Shown here: in pieces, positions 45,016-57,900 of the stretch
Position numbering within the stretch: the first letter of the stretch is position 1
Layout: each line of letters begins with the position of its first letter
Assembly: GCA_025667525.1 (NCBI GenBank)
Contig: CM046875.1
Location: 121,448,340-121,512,339 of the forward strand
Origin: Glebionis coronaria
Taxonomy: Eukaryota > Streptophyta > Magnoliopsida > Asterales > Asteraceae
Length of the DNA: 64,000 bases
Direction: 5' to 3'
Program-made: the position numbers and the translations under genes
Notes under the pieces: generated by a model
What the model was told of the DNA's origin: nothing
Seen by the model: only the letters and a program-made list of their open reading frames with translations
Databases searched by the model: none

Positions 45016-47597
45016 TGTGACAACCCTGGTTTTTAGGTTCGTCACTTAGTTTTGTTTTGTGCTAGTTACGTGTCTTTATGTTTTTATGTGCTTATTGTTG
45101 TGTATATACTGTGGTTTGGATATCGTTTCCGGTACGGGGTACCTTGTGAGTGAAACGATGTGTGATGATTTCATGTTCATGAGTTCACAATTAGTGACTA
45201 TGAAATGAAATGGTATTATTTTGGTGTTTACGTATACGTATAAGTATTATAGTAATAGTGTATTTTTAGGATTTACGGTTTAGCATTTAGAGGTCTCGAA
45301 TGAGGTAATTAGTCATATGAATATTTTTCGGGATGGTTTTAGGTCATTTAGGACTTAATTATAAAGTTTATTTCAAAATTTGAGATTTTTTTTAAAAGTG
45401 TATATTTTACGACTTTTTCGGTAAAACGCGTAAATTTGACTAGTTTTACGGTTTTGAGGTTTTGGAGGCTTTAGGAGCTGAAATAAATTAAGGAAAATTA
45501 AAGTAATATTATTATTACATATATTAATAATAAAAATAAATAAAAAACGAATTTTAGGGGTGTTAGGTCGGTTTGGGAAAAAAAAAGAAAAAGAGGAAAA
45601 AAAAAGGAAACAAGTGTTATAATTGGACTAGGATTCTTCTGTACACTATATAATGTTTTACTAAACAAAAAATAAAAACATAAATCCCTGGAGCTAATAA
45701 AATTCGTGGGTTTCACTAAAAAAAAGTTAGGGTTCTTCATAATTTTGGGGGTTTTTCATCTTTCATTAATCATAAGGTAAAACCTTCAAATTCCTTTTTA
45801 ATTTAATTGTTTTAATGATTTCTTAATCATTCTTATGATGGATTAGGGTTAGGGTTTATATAAAATCAGTAAATTAATGATTTTATAATCATAATATGAT
45901 GATCATATAATCTAGGGCTTGTATTAGATGGGGTTATGGGTAATTGATTAGTTCAATTTGTTTAAACCCGTTTTTAAAAACTGGGCAGATTTTGAGTCAA
46001 TTGTTTTGATCATATCGGGAGTTCTATAAACTCTTATTTTACGATCCAAGTACCCCTGGAAAGATATTTGAAGTGGCTTTCCAATGCAAGAAACTAGAAC
46101 TAAATTGGAGGTCGGGAAGTGGGTCAAAAACAGGTTACAACAGTCGGAGGTCAAAACAGTTTTGAATTCAGCCTGTTTTCTTTTTAAGTTTTGGGTTGTT
46201 TGGGGTACTTAGGGTTGCATTGGGATCTTCTCACGAACGTGAGAGATGGTTTATATATTTTACTAAGTATCTGCACTTGGGCTAAGGTTGTGGTTTAGGG
46301 TAAGATCCCTTAATGGTAACAAACTTTTAGTACGTTTAAAATCAGGAAATCTGGAATGACAAAAGTAGATATATGTATATCGGGGCCTTAACAGTAGCTT
46401 TAAGATTAGGGCAAGTGGGAGGTGTTAGCCAACATATGTAAGGGTATGAGTATTCCTTTTACAGAGATCATGGTTATGTTTAAGGGGGAGATCGACCCAT
46501 AGTTTAAGGTATGAAAAACGGGACTATTTTGGGTAAAATGTTAACGGGACGGGTTATGAAGTAAAAGGAGTTAAGGGCTTTATAGAGGGGTGTAATGAGA
46601 TGTTTAGAGCATATAAATGAGGTATTTATGGAGGAGGAGGCTAGATGTCCATCATAGGTGGATGAGCCGTTTTAGTGACTGGTTCATGTTTTGATTAAGT
46701 GTTTTTGGTTTGTTAGCTTTTTGCTAGTGCGAGGACATTTGGAGAAGCTCAATCAGGTGAGTTTCATAGTCCCATGTTTACTATTGATTTGACTTCCAGA
46801 TGGGATGGAAGAGACACTGTGTTGAGTTATTTTCTAAATTGATGCTGTGAATGTTTTTGTGGTTTGTGATGGGCTTGTGTGTACATTATGTGATTAACTG
46901 CTATGTGATTCTTGATTGTGTATGATTTGGATCGGGGGACACGTGCCGTCTCAGTTATTATGGTTTGACAAGGTAGGGGCCTTGTGGTTTGCCAAGGTAG
47001 TGGCCTTGGGATAGGTACATAGTGTGATCATCTATGATACCATGATGTTGTTTGGCAAGGTAGGAGCCTTGGATTGGATTGGTTTGGTATGATTAATCTT
47101 GATTGATAGTTGTTAATGCATATTTGTAGCACATTGTCCATATGTTATTGTGTTGATGGTTGTTATTCACAGCTTATAACTGATTTAGCGTTAGAGTCTA
47201 AACCTATGCCTCTCACCAACTTTATGTTGACGTGTTTTAGTGTCTCTTTCAGGTGATACTATGGTTAAGCATGAGAACATAAGTGGCTAGGATTGGAGAA
47301 GCTTAGGATTGCATGTAGAAGGAGAATCCCCATTTCATTCTTAGTTTTTATTTGCTCATTTAAATAAGTGATACTGTGGCACATATGTTTGTTTTGATTA
47401 TGTTACTTGTTTGTCTTGGGTAAGAGGTAGGACTGTTACCTACTTACCCAGACTCCTGCATTTATTGAGATATTGTCATGACTTTTGTGTCACCATTTTA
47501 TGACATTTCTTATTTCATATAGTTATCTCTATAGACACGCCATGTTGTGATGATATCCATACGTCGCGCCCATATTCCGCCATGGTGGGGTGTGACA
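45016..47597 (+). mobile_element. Solo LTR, Tekay-like, in host pol (LTR C)
   Basis: A 2582-bp block, TGTGACAACCCTGG..GGGGTGTGACA, flanked by the direct repeat AAGAC (45011-45015 and 47598-47602). No internal region. It contains TTAGGGTTAGGG-like and AATTAGGG words near 45840-45860, repeats of CAAGGTAG(G/T)(G/A)GCCTTG (about 46966-47075), and the candidate intron 46757-47252. Confidence 0.9.
46757..47252 (+). other. Candidate intron inside LTR C
   Basis: Donor CAG|GTGAGTTTCATAGTCCC at 46757 and acceptor TGTCTCTTTCAG|GT ending 47252 (496 nt), in the same relative positions as in the other LTRs. Confidence 0.45.
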
Positions 47598-47602
47598 AAG
47601 AC

Positions 47603-48975
47603 CGATATCAGCAACTGAAGTTCGCAGCTTTCTAGGCTTAGCTGGTTACTACCGTAGGTTCGTAGAGAACTTTTCCCTATTAGCACTGCCATTGACCAAA
47701 CTGATGCGAAAAGGGAAGAAATTCGTCTGGACTGAAGAAAGAGAGAAGAGCTTTGAAGACGTTAAGCAGAGGCTGGTATCTGCACCGATTATTACTCTCC
47801 CATCTGGTACAGGTGGATTTCAAATCTATAGTGATGCTTCAGGGAAGAGACTTGGTTGTGTTCTCATGCAACATGGGAAAGTGATTGCTTACGCATCACG
47901 GTAACTTAAGCCTTTGGAGGAGAACTACCCTACGCATGACTTGGAACTTGCAGCAGTCGTGTTTGCATTGAAGATATGGAGGTACTACTTGTACGGCGAA
48001 TCATGTGATATCTTCACAGATTACAAGAGCCTGAAATACATCTTCACTCAGCGTGAACTGAATATGAGGCAGAGAAGGTGGTTAGAGTTGTTGAAGGATT
48101 ATGATATTAATCTGCAGTATCATCCCGGCAAGGCGAATGTTGTGGCAGATGCTCTTAGTAGAAAGTCGGGTATGATCAACGACATTAAGATAGAGGAAGA
48201 GATTATACGAGACTTGGAGCGACTAGATATTAAGATCATGGTACGTGGACAACATGGCTACTGGGCTAATCTTAGAGTGGAGCCTGACTTACTCTCTAGG
48301 ATCAAGGAAGCTCAGAAGGATGATGGTGAAATTTGGGCAATCATTCAGAGCTTAGAGCAGCAGACGGAGTTTCGGTTGGATGGCGACGACATCTTATGGC
48401 AGGGCTCTAGACTTTGTGATCCTGATGATCTTACACTCAGGGAAGCGTTATTGGCTGAAGCTCATTGCTCCCCATTCTCCTTTCATACTGGTTCAACCAA
48501 GATGTACCACGACATCAAGCAGTATTTATGGTGGAGTGGTATGAAACAGGATGTTGCTACCTATGTATCCAAATGTCTTACCTGCCAGCAGGTTAATATC
48601 GAGCATCAACGATCTAGTGGTCTACTACAACCATTAAACATTCTAGAGTGGAAGTGGGACAAGATCACCATGGATTTTGTCATCGGACTTCCGTAGACCA
48701 AGAGGAAGCATGATGCAATTTGGGTTATCGTTGATCGACTTACCAGAGGATACAAGTATCATCCACTTCACATGGTTCAATATCCACTTGAACAGATTCG
48801 TGAAGATCTTACCTTCATCGAGGAACCCGAACGAGTTCTTGATAGATAGGAACAAGTCATGAGGAAGAAGACGATTCTATTCGTCAAAATCCTTTGGAGG
48901 GATCATACCGAGCGGGAAGCCACTTGGAAAAAAGAGGAGTCTATCCGGACTTCTTACCCTCATTTCAAGTTTTGA
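47603..48975 (+). pseudogene. Host element pol, RT end, RNase H and deleted integrase
   Basis: Joins in frame to the RT across the solo LTR (KWPR then [20 protein letters not shown]). RNase H follows (YSDASGKRLGCVL, a TAA stop at 47902-47904, [46 protein letters not shown]). The integrase zinc finger is present ([14 protein letters not shown]) and the core begins with [13 protein letters not shown], a TAG stop near 48694 and [11 protein letters not shown]. At about 48750 the sequence jumps straight to the C-terminal YPLEQIREDLTFIEEPE tail with LWRDHTEREATW..YPHF, so most of the DDE core (roughly 0.9 kb by comparison with the inner element) is deleted. Confidence 0.88.
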
Positions 48976-49036
48976 TTCGGGTATGTTCCTCTTTCAGTTT
49001 ACGTTATCTATAATTCGGGGACAAATTATTCTTTTT

Positions 49037-49049
49037 AGAGGGGAAGAGT
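49037..49049 (+). promoter_or_regulatory. Host element polypurine tract
   Basis: AGAGGGGAAGAGT lies directly before the 3' LTR, after the GGGGACAAATTATTC motif usual for this clade. Confidence 0.8.
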
Positions 49050-51367
49050 TGTAAAACCCGCATCTAAATGCCATGAACAGTACACTACGTAAACATACTA
49101 ACCAATTAAAACTTTCCTTTTATGTCATGAACACGTGTCACGAATATTAAATTCAGAAACTATGTACGTGTTAGTGCACGATAATTATTAAGTACGTGGT
49201 AATACACGATAATTATTAATCATAATAATTATAATCACGAATATTAAAACATGAACATGTGAACTACGTATATATTTGCTAACACACGATAAATATTGAT
49301 TACGTACAAGTATTATTTATAACATGAATATTTAACCACGAACTTACATGAATATATTAGCGAACATACACGTAAAATAATTAAACACGGAAAAGCTCGG
49401 GTTACCCTTGTGGGCCCTTGGTAGCCGCGGACAAGAGGAAAAGAAAGGGCCAAGCCCATTTTAATTTTGACTAATTGGGGAAAAGGTAAAACACAGGGAA
49501 TCATAACACATTTATTTTTACAAAACAAGAAAACCCTAGCCTCCTTCTTTTGCTCTCCCTTACCGCCGGCTAAAACAAACACCAAGGGTGTTTGGGTTGA
49601 TTTTGATTGTTGATTTTGATTGTTGATTTTGGTGTTAAACATGTTCGTGTTCTTAGTTCTCATTCAGTCACGTGTTTGGTATCATCAAAAACCTTCATCA
49701 CTTTTATTTTTATTTTCTTTAATTATGTTTATATGATTAGAAAAATTTAAAAGATAATTAACATGTTAATTAATCCAAGAAACATGATTTAGTAGGGGTT
49801 TTTGGTGGGGTTTGTTCGACACACACGCACAACCGAGAGCCCCAAGCTCTCTGCTTGGGTTCGATTCATACCAACAGCCGAGACCTCATGGTCTCGGTGT
49901 GGTTCGGTGGTTCGGCAGCAGGGAACAAGGGACCCCGACTCGCGTCGGGGTGACGTTTGGTTTGTTTGTGGGTCTCGGTGTAGCAGCAGCACCACCGGCT
50001 CAAGCCGGTGGTTGTTTTGCTTTAACAGTGGGAACCGCAACTGAACAGGAGGACCACCGGCTACAGCCGATGGCGAGTTTGGTTCAGCAGTGGCTAGCCA
50101 GGCCACGGCAGTGGCAATCGACTAGACCGGGTTAGCCACTGTCGGGCTGGTTTAGTCCGGTTCATGTTCCGGTTTATAGTAAAACACGGGCACGGGATAA
50201 TTTTTACAAGTTGTATTATTTTCAAAAAAATTAAATTAATTAAAACATGACTAATAATTAATTTAATTTAATCATGGACTTAGGTTATAATTATTTTTAA
50301 TAAATAATACATGTTTTTAACCTAAGTATTTCACCATTTTATTTAGACTATAGTTATTAACTGATTATTAAAACATGGACTTATAATTAATTAATAAATC
50401 ATGATTTAGGTTATAATTAATAAATTATTAATACATGATTAACCTAAGTATTTTATTTGTCTTAATTTAATTAAATCATGCCTTTCTTTACTTAAATCAT
50501 ATAACCTATAGTTTATTAAATTATCATGACATCATTAATAAACAATACTATTAATTACATGAATTATGATTTTTAACCAGTAAACTTAAGCTTATATTAT
50601 TAGCTTATTAATCCAGCTTATTTCTAAATATGGAAACTTTTTATTTCATGAAACTTACTATTTTTGGAAACTTTCAATTTTTAGAAACTAATCTACTTTT
50701 AGAAACTGATCTACTTTTGGAAACTTTCTATTTTTGGAAACTTTCTATTTTAGTAAACCTACTATTTTTAGAAAGTTACTTATTATTACACAACAAGTAT
50801 AATCATACAAGAATACAAGATAATACTTAATCAGAACACATGAAATACATGATTAACACAGTATAACATTTAAAACAGTAAACAAGACAAGAACATATAA
50901 AACAAGCTAAAAACATGCTATAACCAGTAATGTACTCAATAATCAGACAACTTATACATGTCCCTTATTTATGTAGCATTAGTGAGGTCGGAGTAGGACT
51001 AATCAACCTTTCGTCTTTCCTCGTTCACTGGACACAAGGTACCGATTTTCCGTCCTTTAGTATGGACCTTCTTTCCTTATTAGGATTCCCCGTTTGCAGC
51101 CAACTGTTTTTCCATGTATTGTTTTATATGTTTGATTACTTATGTTAGTTTAAATTCCTAAGTCATATACATGCATGACCAGTGTCACCTAGTTATGAAG
51201 GTACCATAACCATAACACTGGAGGCACTAGTGTTATGACTTCCCTACGGCCGAGTGATTGATCGTGGCGTCCCTTTTTCCTTTTTGGCCTTATATTTGTT
51301 ATCATGTGGGGCGTATGGGTGTATCCTAGTTACATGTTTACATGATTTTCATGGTGAATGCGATGTG
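49050..51367 (+). mobile_element. Host Tekay-like element: 3' LTR, left part
   Basis: Starts TGTAAAACCCGCATCTAAATGCC and aligns with 13147-15289 and on into 25289-25450. It differs from the 5' LTR by visibly more changes and indels than the Athila or inner-element LTR pairs differ, so this element is older. It is interrupted after GCGATGTG (51367) by an inverted element. The uninterrupted version in the 5' LTR reads GATGTGTTCTTTGC at 25447. The remainder of the LTR is not in the window. Confidence 0.88.
49833..50073 (+). repeat. Hairpin array in the host 3' LTR
   Basis: The same five hairpins: HP1 about 49833-49853 (5-nt loop, last pair lost), HP2 49878-49897 (now a perfect CCGAGACC stem, loop TCAT), HP3 49932-49951, HP4 49992-50011 and HP5 50054-50073 (one mismatch). 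Confidence 0.75.
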
Positions 51368-54300
51368 TGTAACACCCCCAAAAATACACAATTCAATACA
51401 GCGGAAGAGTCGTTGGTGTTACGGGATAGCACATTACTCACATCATAGACAACGCTTAAAAATCGCGTCGTTTAATAATAAAGCATTTCCATTCATAAAT
51501 ATCAAATTTGCATAGGTCCCAAGTCATAGTATTTCATACAAGTTTTACAAAGCATTTGAATGGAAATTGTTATTTAAGTGCGGGCCATAAATTCTTGTCG
51601 TCTTCCTGAGAATTACCTTCAAGTACCTGAGATAAAACATGTTAAAAGAAAAGGTCAGCGAAAACGCCGAGTGAATTCATGGATTTTAATGAAAACTATT
51701 AATATATCATCGATATATATAATCGTTACCAGAAATCATTTTATACAATTCCTTGTCGTAGGCCATAAAATAGGCCAGAAACATTTTATACAAATCCTTG
51801 TCAAAATCATAATATAGGATTTTGCCTTCAAAACCATTATACGAACCAATGTCGTAAAAACATCATACATTACGTTTTATAACGTTGTATAGAGTTAGAT
51901 AAAACTGTTATATGAATATGGTTTATGAAAAACCAAAACATGAACATAATATCAATAATAAGACCTCGTATTGCTAGTCAGGCAATATATCGTAATTCAA
52001 TGCGTATAGTAGTATTTTTGTTATTAGATTATTATAAGCCGCATGACATTGTTACCTTACTATAACAAACAACGGGTAGCTAACCCGAAACTCAATTTTC
52101 CCATCAAGGTAAGCGTGTCGTCACAAAAATCACGCTATGGAAATCTTCTCATATATAAATTCGCTTACCAATTAATGTGGCACGACGGGGATCAACCGTC
52201 AAGGCGCGAACTGGGGTGATCGTCCCCAAATAGTACTAAAGTGTCTACCAAATCCTGGTAGTTCACAATTCATGCTAATGGGACTTTTAGTGACATAACC
52301 TAAATTTAATAATCCATTTCATTTCATTTATCGGGTCATATAATCATTCATCGGTTCATACAATCATTCGGGTCCAAATCAATAAGCAAACAATTGGGAC
52401 AACGGGTGTCCTATTTTATTAAAACTAACATGTTATCTCCCTCGCGAGTTTATAAAACATTTCATAAAAACATTTAAAAGAGTGTGAGGCTATGAACTCA
52501 CGTTGATGTGGGAAGGCGGTTATCGGCGATTTGGATGTACGGTACGTGCTTCAATCACGGAAACCTAGACAAATAATAACCGTCTTAGACTTTTGTCCAA
52601 TGACTTTATAAAAATAATAGCTATGTATATGTATGATGATATTATAAGTATGATGATGATCAAGTGGGATTATACATCTTTATTTACTCATTATAGTGTC
52701 ATGTGTTGGTAATTTTTCATACTAGTTCCACTAGTTTAACTTCTTTACTTGTCAAGGCCCAATAAGCCCATTATAAGCCCATTACATTCTATTAGTACAA
52801 TTTAAACTTCTAATATCAGTCCTATACTTACATGTTAGGCCCAAGTGGGTTAAGCCCAATAAGTAAGTTCATAAATGTTTAGCCAAATTAGTTGGATTAA
52901 TAGTCCAATAAGGCTAACTTGGCCCGTTAATGTCCAAATGCTATAAAGCTCGGGTTTTATCGGTTTTTACTTGTAATATATACTTATTCATCAGTACATG
53001 AGTTATAAAAAGTTTACATTAGACGGGTCCTACCGTCTAAGTTTTATTTGACGAAAACGTTAATTTATCGGTTTTAGCCGAAAAGACGTAAAAAACATGT
53101 TTATAGTTTTATAACTTATAAAACTTATCAAACTACCATTTTTATAAAATGTCCCTTTTATTTATTATTGTACATATTTATATAAATGTAATATATAAGT
53201 TAGTGGGTTTAATTTACATTTTATACTATATTTATTTGAGTGCTATTATAATACTATTAAACTTTAATTTCACAAAATCTGATTTTTAGTTTCATTTTCA
53301 CCATTTTTACCATATCTTGAGTTATACAAGGAGATAGAAGCTCATTTTTGGATGACATAAATTTAATATTATGTGTTACAAATAACTTAGTTTTAGCTAC
53401 TGCTCAATCCAAGTCTAAGTATCCCTAACAGTCCTCACAAAACAGACTATTCAGATTGATACACTAATTTTGTTTTGATCATATCTCACTCATTATAATG
53501 ATTCCCTTGCATGGCCAACTCTCACATGTGTGAAAGACCTAATACTTACTGTATATTGATTCTACTTTTCCATTTTATCAGTTTAACATATGGTTAGTTA
53601 CTGTTTTTATACAGCCAACTTATTAAACAAGATTTTAACCTTTTTACATATGGTTTTCCATCTTTTTAACCATGTTTATCAACACTTGATCCCCACACAA
53701 TATTTTTATCATCATATATCATCATAGACATATAAAATAGGAAAGAAAAATACATTTGATCTTTACAAAAATAACAAAGAAAATGGAAAGGATGATCTTG
53801 TTTACCAACCAAGACTATAACTGGTCTTTTGATGACAACACCTTGATGTACACCAAATTTATCTTCAAGATCATCAATCACCAAGAATATTTGTTGAGAA
53901 ATCAGTCCTAGGACACAAGAAAATCACCTCCTTTGATGTTATAATGATCACCAATCAACAAGGCTTCAAGGGTTCTTCATTATATGTGTAGATAACACAA
54001 AGTTTATGGCTAAAATTGATCAAATGAGGTTGTGTGATGGTGGAATGGGAAGGCAATGGTGGAGAGGATGAGAGAGTTTGAGAGTAGTTTGCATGTGTGT
54101 ATTGTGAGAAGTGGTTTAGTTGCTAGTGGTTTTGTGATTAGTAGCTTACTTGTTAAGCTTAAGTGAACAAGTGTAACTTGTTAGTTACAAGTTTGCCACA
54201 TCTCATGGTGTGGTGTCCTTGTGTAGCCGTCCCATATAGTGGGGTGGGACAAGTGTATACTTGTCTCATCCCACTAATTTACGGGTATTCCTCGATTCTA

Positions 54301-54775
54301 GTTTCCTCGATTTGCGTGCCCTCGGGTCGTTTTACAAAAAATGTTTTTATAAATTATGAATCAACGGCACAAAACAAATCTAATAAAAATTGTCTCATAA
54401 AAAACGGAGTTCAAAAACGTAAATACGTAATTTTAGGGTTTCCGGTTTAGTCGTAAAGGACGTTAAATTATGCTCATAAGTCCTGATCTTTTCTCGTAAA
54501 TTTGTGAGTTTATGAACCAACACAAATTTAAAATCCCAAAATATTATTCACGGATAAATTTATTTCCTGAAATGTCGGACTGTCACCAAAGACGGTGTAT
54601 GTAAACGTAAGTACGTAAGATAGAGTCCTCCGGTTTAGACGTAGTCGATGCTACTTCAAGACGTAAATCCAAATTTCTTCCCAAAAATAAGTGAGTTCAT
54701 AATATAACATTAAAATAATGTTTTTAAATAATATTTGAGAATAAAATATCAACCATAGATTGACGGATTATCACA
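51368..54775 (-). mobile_element. 3' LTR of an inverted Tekay-like element (LTR D)
   Basis: On the minus strand it starts TGTGATAATCCGTCAATC (54775) and ends GGGGGTGTTACA (51368), 3408 bp. On its right it is followed by a minus-strand polypurine-like tract and decayed pol, so it is the 3' LTR of an element running right to left. The left flank ATGTG (51363-51367) would be half of its target duplicate. The partner and the other LTR are not found in the window. Confidence 0.8.
51627..52501 (-). other. Candidate intron inside LTR D
   Basis: On the minus strand, donor AAC|GTGAGTTCATAGCCTC at 52501 and acceptor TTTTATCTCAG|GTA at 51627 (875 nt), equivalent to the pairs in the other LTRs. Confidence 0.4.
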
Positions 54776-54815
54776 GCATTTACCCCTAAACAGGATCTTT
54801 GTCCTCAAAGATCGA
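54776..54815 (-). promoter_or_regulatory. Polypurine tract region of the inverted element
   Basis: The minus strand reads GAGGACAAAGATCCTGTTTAGGGG and TAAATGC up to the LTR start. The GAGGACAAAGATC part corresponds to the G(G/A)GGACAAA motif of the clade. A second copy of the TTTAGGGGTAAATG word lies near 56776-56793. Confidence 0.55.
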
Positions 54816-57800
54816 TTTATCTTACTACTCGCTTCTTATAGAGTTAAAGCTAGTGGGTATTTCCTCCACATTCGGTCTTTTCTCACAAGTGTAATCCAGT
54901 AAATACGCGAGTTTCATCAAACATAACTACAGGAATACGATCAGGCTTAATGTTGACTTACTTTCTCTATCTATGATGTTCACAGGTTTTTGATGAATGC
55001 AACTTTTCGCCGATCTAAACTTCATCAAGAAGTAATCAGATTTTCACTTGATAGACATTTTATCAAGTTAGATATACGAAACATAATTCACACAGCCCTT
55101 GAAGTCATAGGGTAGATCCAGCTTATATGCCTTTCAAACCAACTTTTACATTATCTCAATGGTCCCATACAACGGGGACTTATTTCCCATAATCTTTCAG
55201 ATCATCAATTCATTTTTCCAAGGTGAAAATTTTTGGCATAACTTCGCTACCCATCCTGCGCTTCAAGATCAACATTTCATATTCACATAACCTCCTGCCC
55301 ACTACTGACAGTCAATAATCAGATCCTAATTTCAACAATCACTTCAGGTCTCGCAGGTCGGGTATTTGTAATGTTAGGTTTGTCATCATAGGCAACCTTA
55401 AACCTAAAAGACATGTCCAACTCACAATGGGTGTATGTCGGGTGTCTTCATCACAACTCCTGCTTACAGATGCTCTAATATTTAGATCCTCACAAGATTC
55501 GATCTTGATCCTAATACGATAATTATTAATGATAATCTCTCCAAAGGGAAACGATTATACGGTTTATTACCAAAGGTCAATCATTCAAACATAAAACAAG
55601 AATTCTAGTGTTTTGTATCGTTACATTAACTCGTCCCTTCGATTGGGGCGGTAAACAATACTCTCATCAAGGTTCGTTCCCAATGACTTCTGAGCAAATC
55701 TCTAGAAATTCGATGTGAAGCGAGGATCTTGATAGAGATGATCGATACAGGCACACTATGTTTACACAACTCCTTTAAATATAAAAGAGTCAATTTCTTC
55801 ATCAAGAATCTATCATTATCAGGAATGATATTAGAAGATTTGGTCAGTCTGTCGACGATGACCCAAATAGAATCAAATTCAGATGATGACCTTTGCAATA
55901 GTTAGACATTTACTAATGTATGAGGCGATGTCTGCCTTCATAATTTTCCATTACTACAACTTCTTCAGATAAAATACATTTAATCAGAAATGACATGAAT
56001 AGGATACTTAAACTTATGAGATTCTAATATGACTAAATCTCAAAATCCTCCATATTCAGGCAACCACAAGTAGCTTTTTATACATTTAACGCCATCGGCT
56101 TCTCAAATCTATTGGTTCACATTAGCCGCGAACCCCTTTTATTATCTATATTATCCTTGTTACAAAACATCAGTTATTTCTAAATTGTTAGGCAATTTAT
56201 TTTGCACAGTCATTATAAAGGAACACATCCTAATTGATTCTTTATCTTTTCTACATAATGCGTCAGTAATTACTTTCACCTTCCCTGATGAAATAAATAT
56301 CATGACCGTATTCATTCAAAATTTCTTTCTTCATATCTTCTATGTTTTAGTTTTGTCTTTACTATTATCTTCATTGGTTTTGCTCAATCCGACGTCTAAA
56401 GCGTCGATAATTATTACAAGTAATCAAATGATAAATATTTATTTTTTATGAAATGTAAACGTAAAAAGTTTTAAATTTTCTCAGTTCGTCCAATTATAGA
56501 AAATGTTCAAATATAAATTTGAATTTAGTTAACACGATTTTTGTTGATTTATTGAAAATAATTAATAAGATTCGTAAATGTTCGAAAAATCTTTGGTTAT
56601 ACTTTGGTCAAAATGCGAGATCGCCCCGCGATGTAAAACAGAAGAGGGCCTTCACCTGGTCCAATAGATGAATTTTCTTAGTTGAAAAGCTAAAATTGTC
56701 GTTTCAAATTCCAAGTCTTGGTTTCACGGTTTCCTCAATCCCTCTTAGGTTGTCTTAAGGTATACACAAACATTTACCCCTAAACAGAAGTTTAGTTAAA
56801 TGATTTGGGTTTAAGGGAATGATTCCTTAAAATCCTTTGATAAAATATCTATCAAAACATTTTTTTGCACTTTCTTTTCGCTATAACCCAAAGCCTTAAT
56901 GGCTCTAATCTTATGAAAAGTCAATATAGATTTCATTATCTTATTAATCACACGGTCAAATCATATAAAGGATTAAGTCTTTAATCACATGTTAAATACT
57001 CAAGGTACAGGTTTTCACTACTCGGCCAATTCAGGGCAATCTATAAATGATTATTAACTCGTTCTTATTCTTATAAACAAACAGATGGTTCTGAATGATC
57101 ACGAGCATGAATTTATCAAATTACAGCCTACACACGTGATTCACCAAATTTATGGATGCTACATGTGCATTGGTCAATCTAAACGACACAACATGAAACT
57201 CATAATGTTCATTACAAGTTCTGGATGTAGTGATTGGAATAGATAATCTTTTTTTTCGCGGACGCGAAGTTGATGATAACCATGTCGTGGATCAAATTTT
57301 TGAATATACGCTAGAACTTTGTAAATGATCGAACAAATCTATCATCTTAGGTAGTGGATATAGATTTTGATCGTCAATTTACTTAGTTCACGATAATCAA
57401 TAAGTATAAGGAATGATAACACCATAGCTCTTCATGATGACGAGATTGGTAGAATAAAAGCTTTCCCCGACAAATCTCTCAGTTGTACGGTAATTCTTTT
57501 AATCAAGATGGTGCTGACGTACAGTGCACATGCCACAGGTGCAACACCAGGAATATAATCAATACCAAATTCAACCTGCCTTAATGGCAAAAGTCTAGGT
57601 ATTTTACCAGCAAATACTTCCTAAAGTTTCAGATAACAGAAACATCTTTTAATAATTTACTTTAAGTTCTTTTTAGATTACAAAATCTTATGTCTAGTTC
57701 ATAACCATTCATGGTATAATTTCAAGTATAAAAGCAGGATATGGTCATCCATCAAGAATTATTTAGATCACTTTTGATAATCAACATCTTATCTCTTAGG

Positions 57801-57900
57801 GGAATTCTACTCGAGTTCCCATCAATTTAGTCAATGACATTATGTCATAATCAATCAATCCATTCCACTGGCACTATCAACTTTCCAGTTTCATTACCGT
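54800..57900 (-). pseudogene. Decayed Ty3/gypsy pol of the inverted element
   Basis: Minus-strand remnants lie in the expected order from right to left. Protease end GMDWL-like near 57865. PLRQVEFGIDYIPGVAPVA near 57540-57620. RT block with CIDYRELSKLTIK, YPLPK and FDHLQSSSVYSKI and the GYHQLRVR block (about 57230-57440). Integrase core [13 protein letters not shown] and KHSVPVSIIS (55640-55898). The GDMLILK-like segment and YKLDLP block (about 55100-55290). A C-terminal WRKYPLALTL (about 54830-54870). Many stops and frameshifts occur, and RNase H is not recognised. The stretch 56160-56800 looks unrelated and may be another insertion. Confidence 0.75.
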
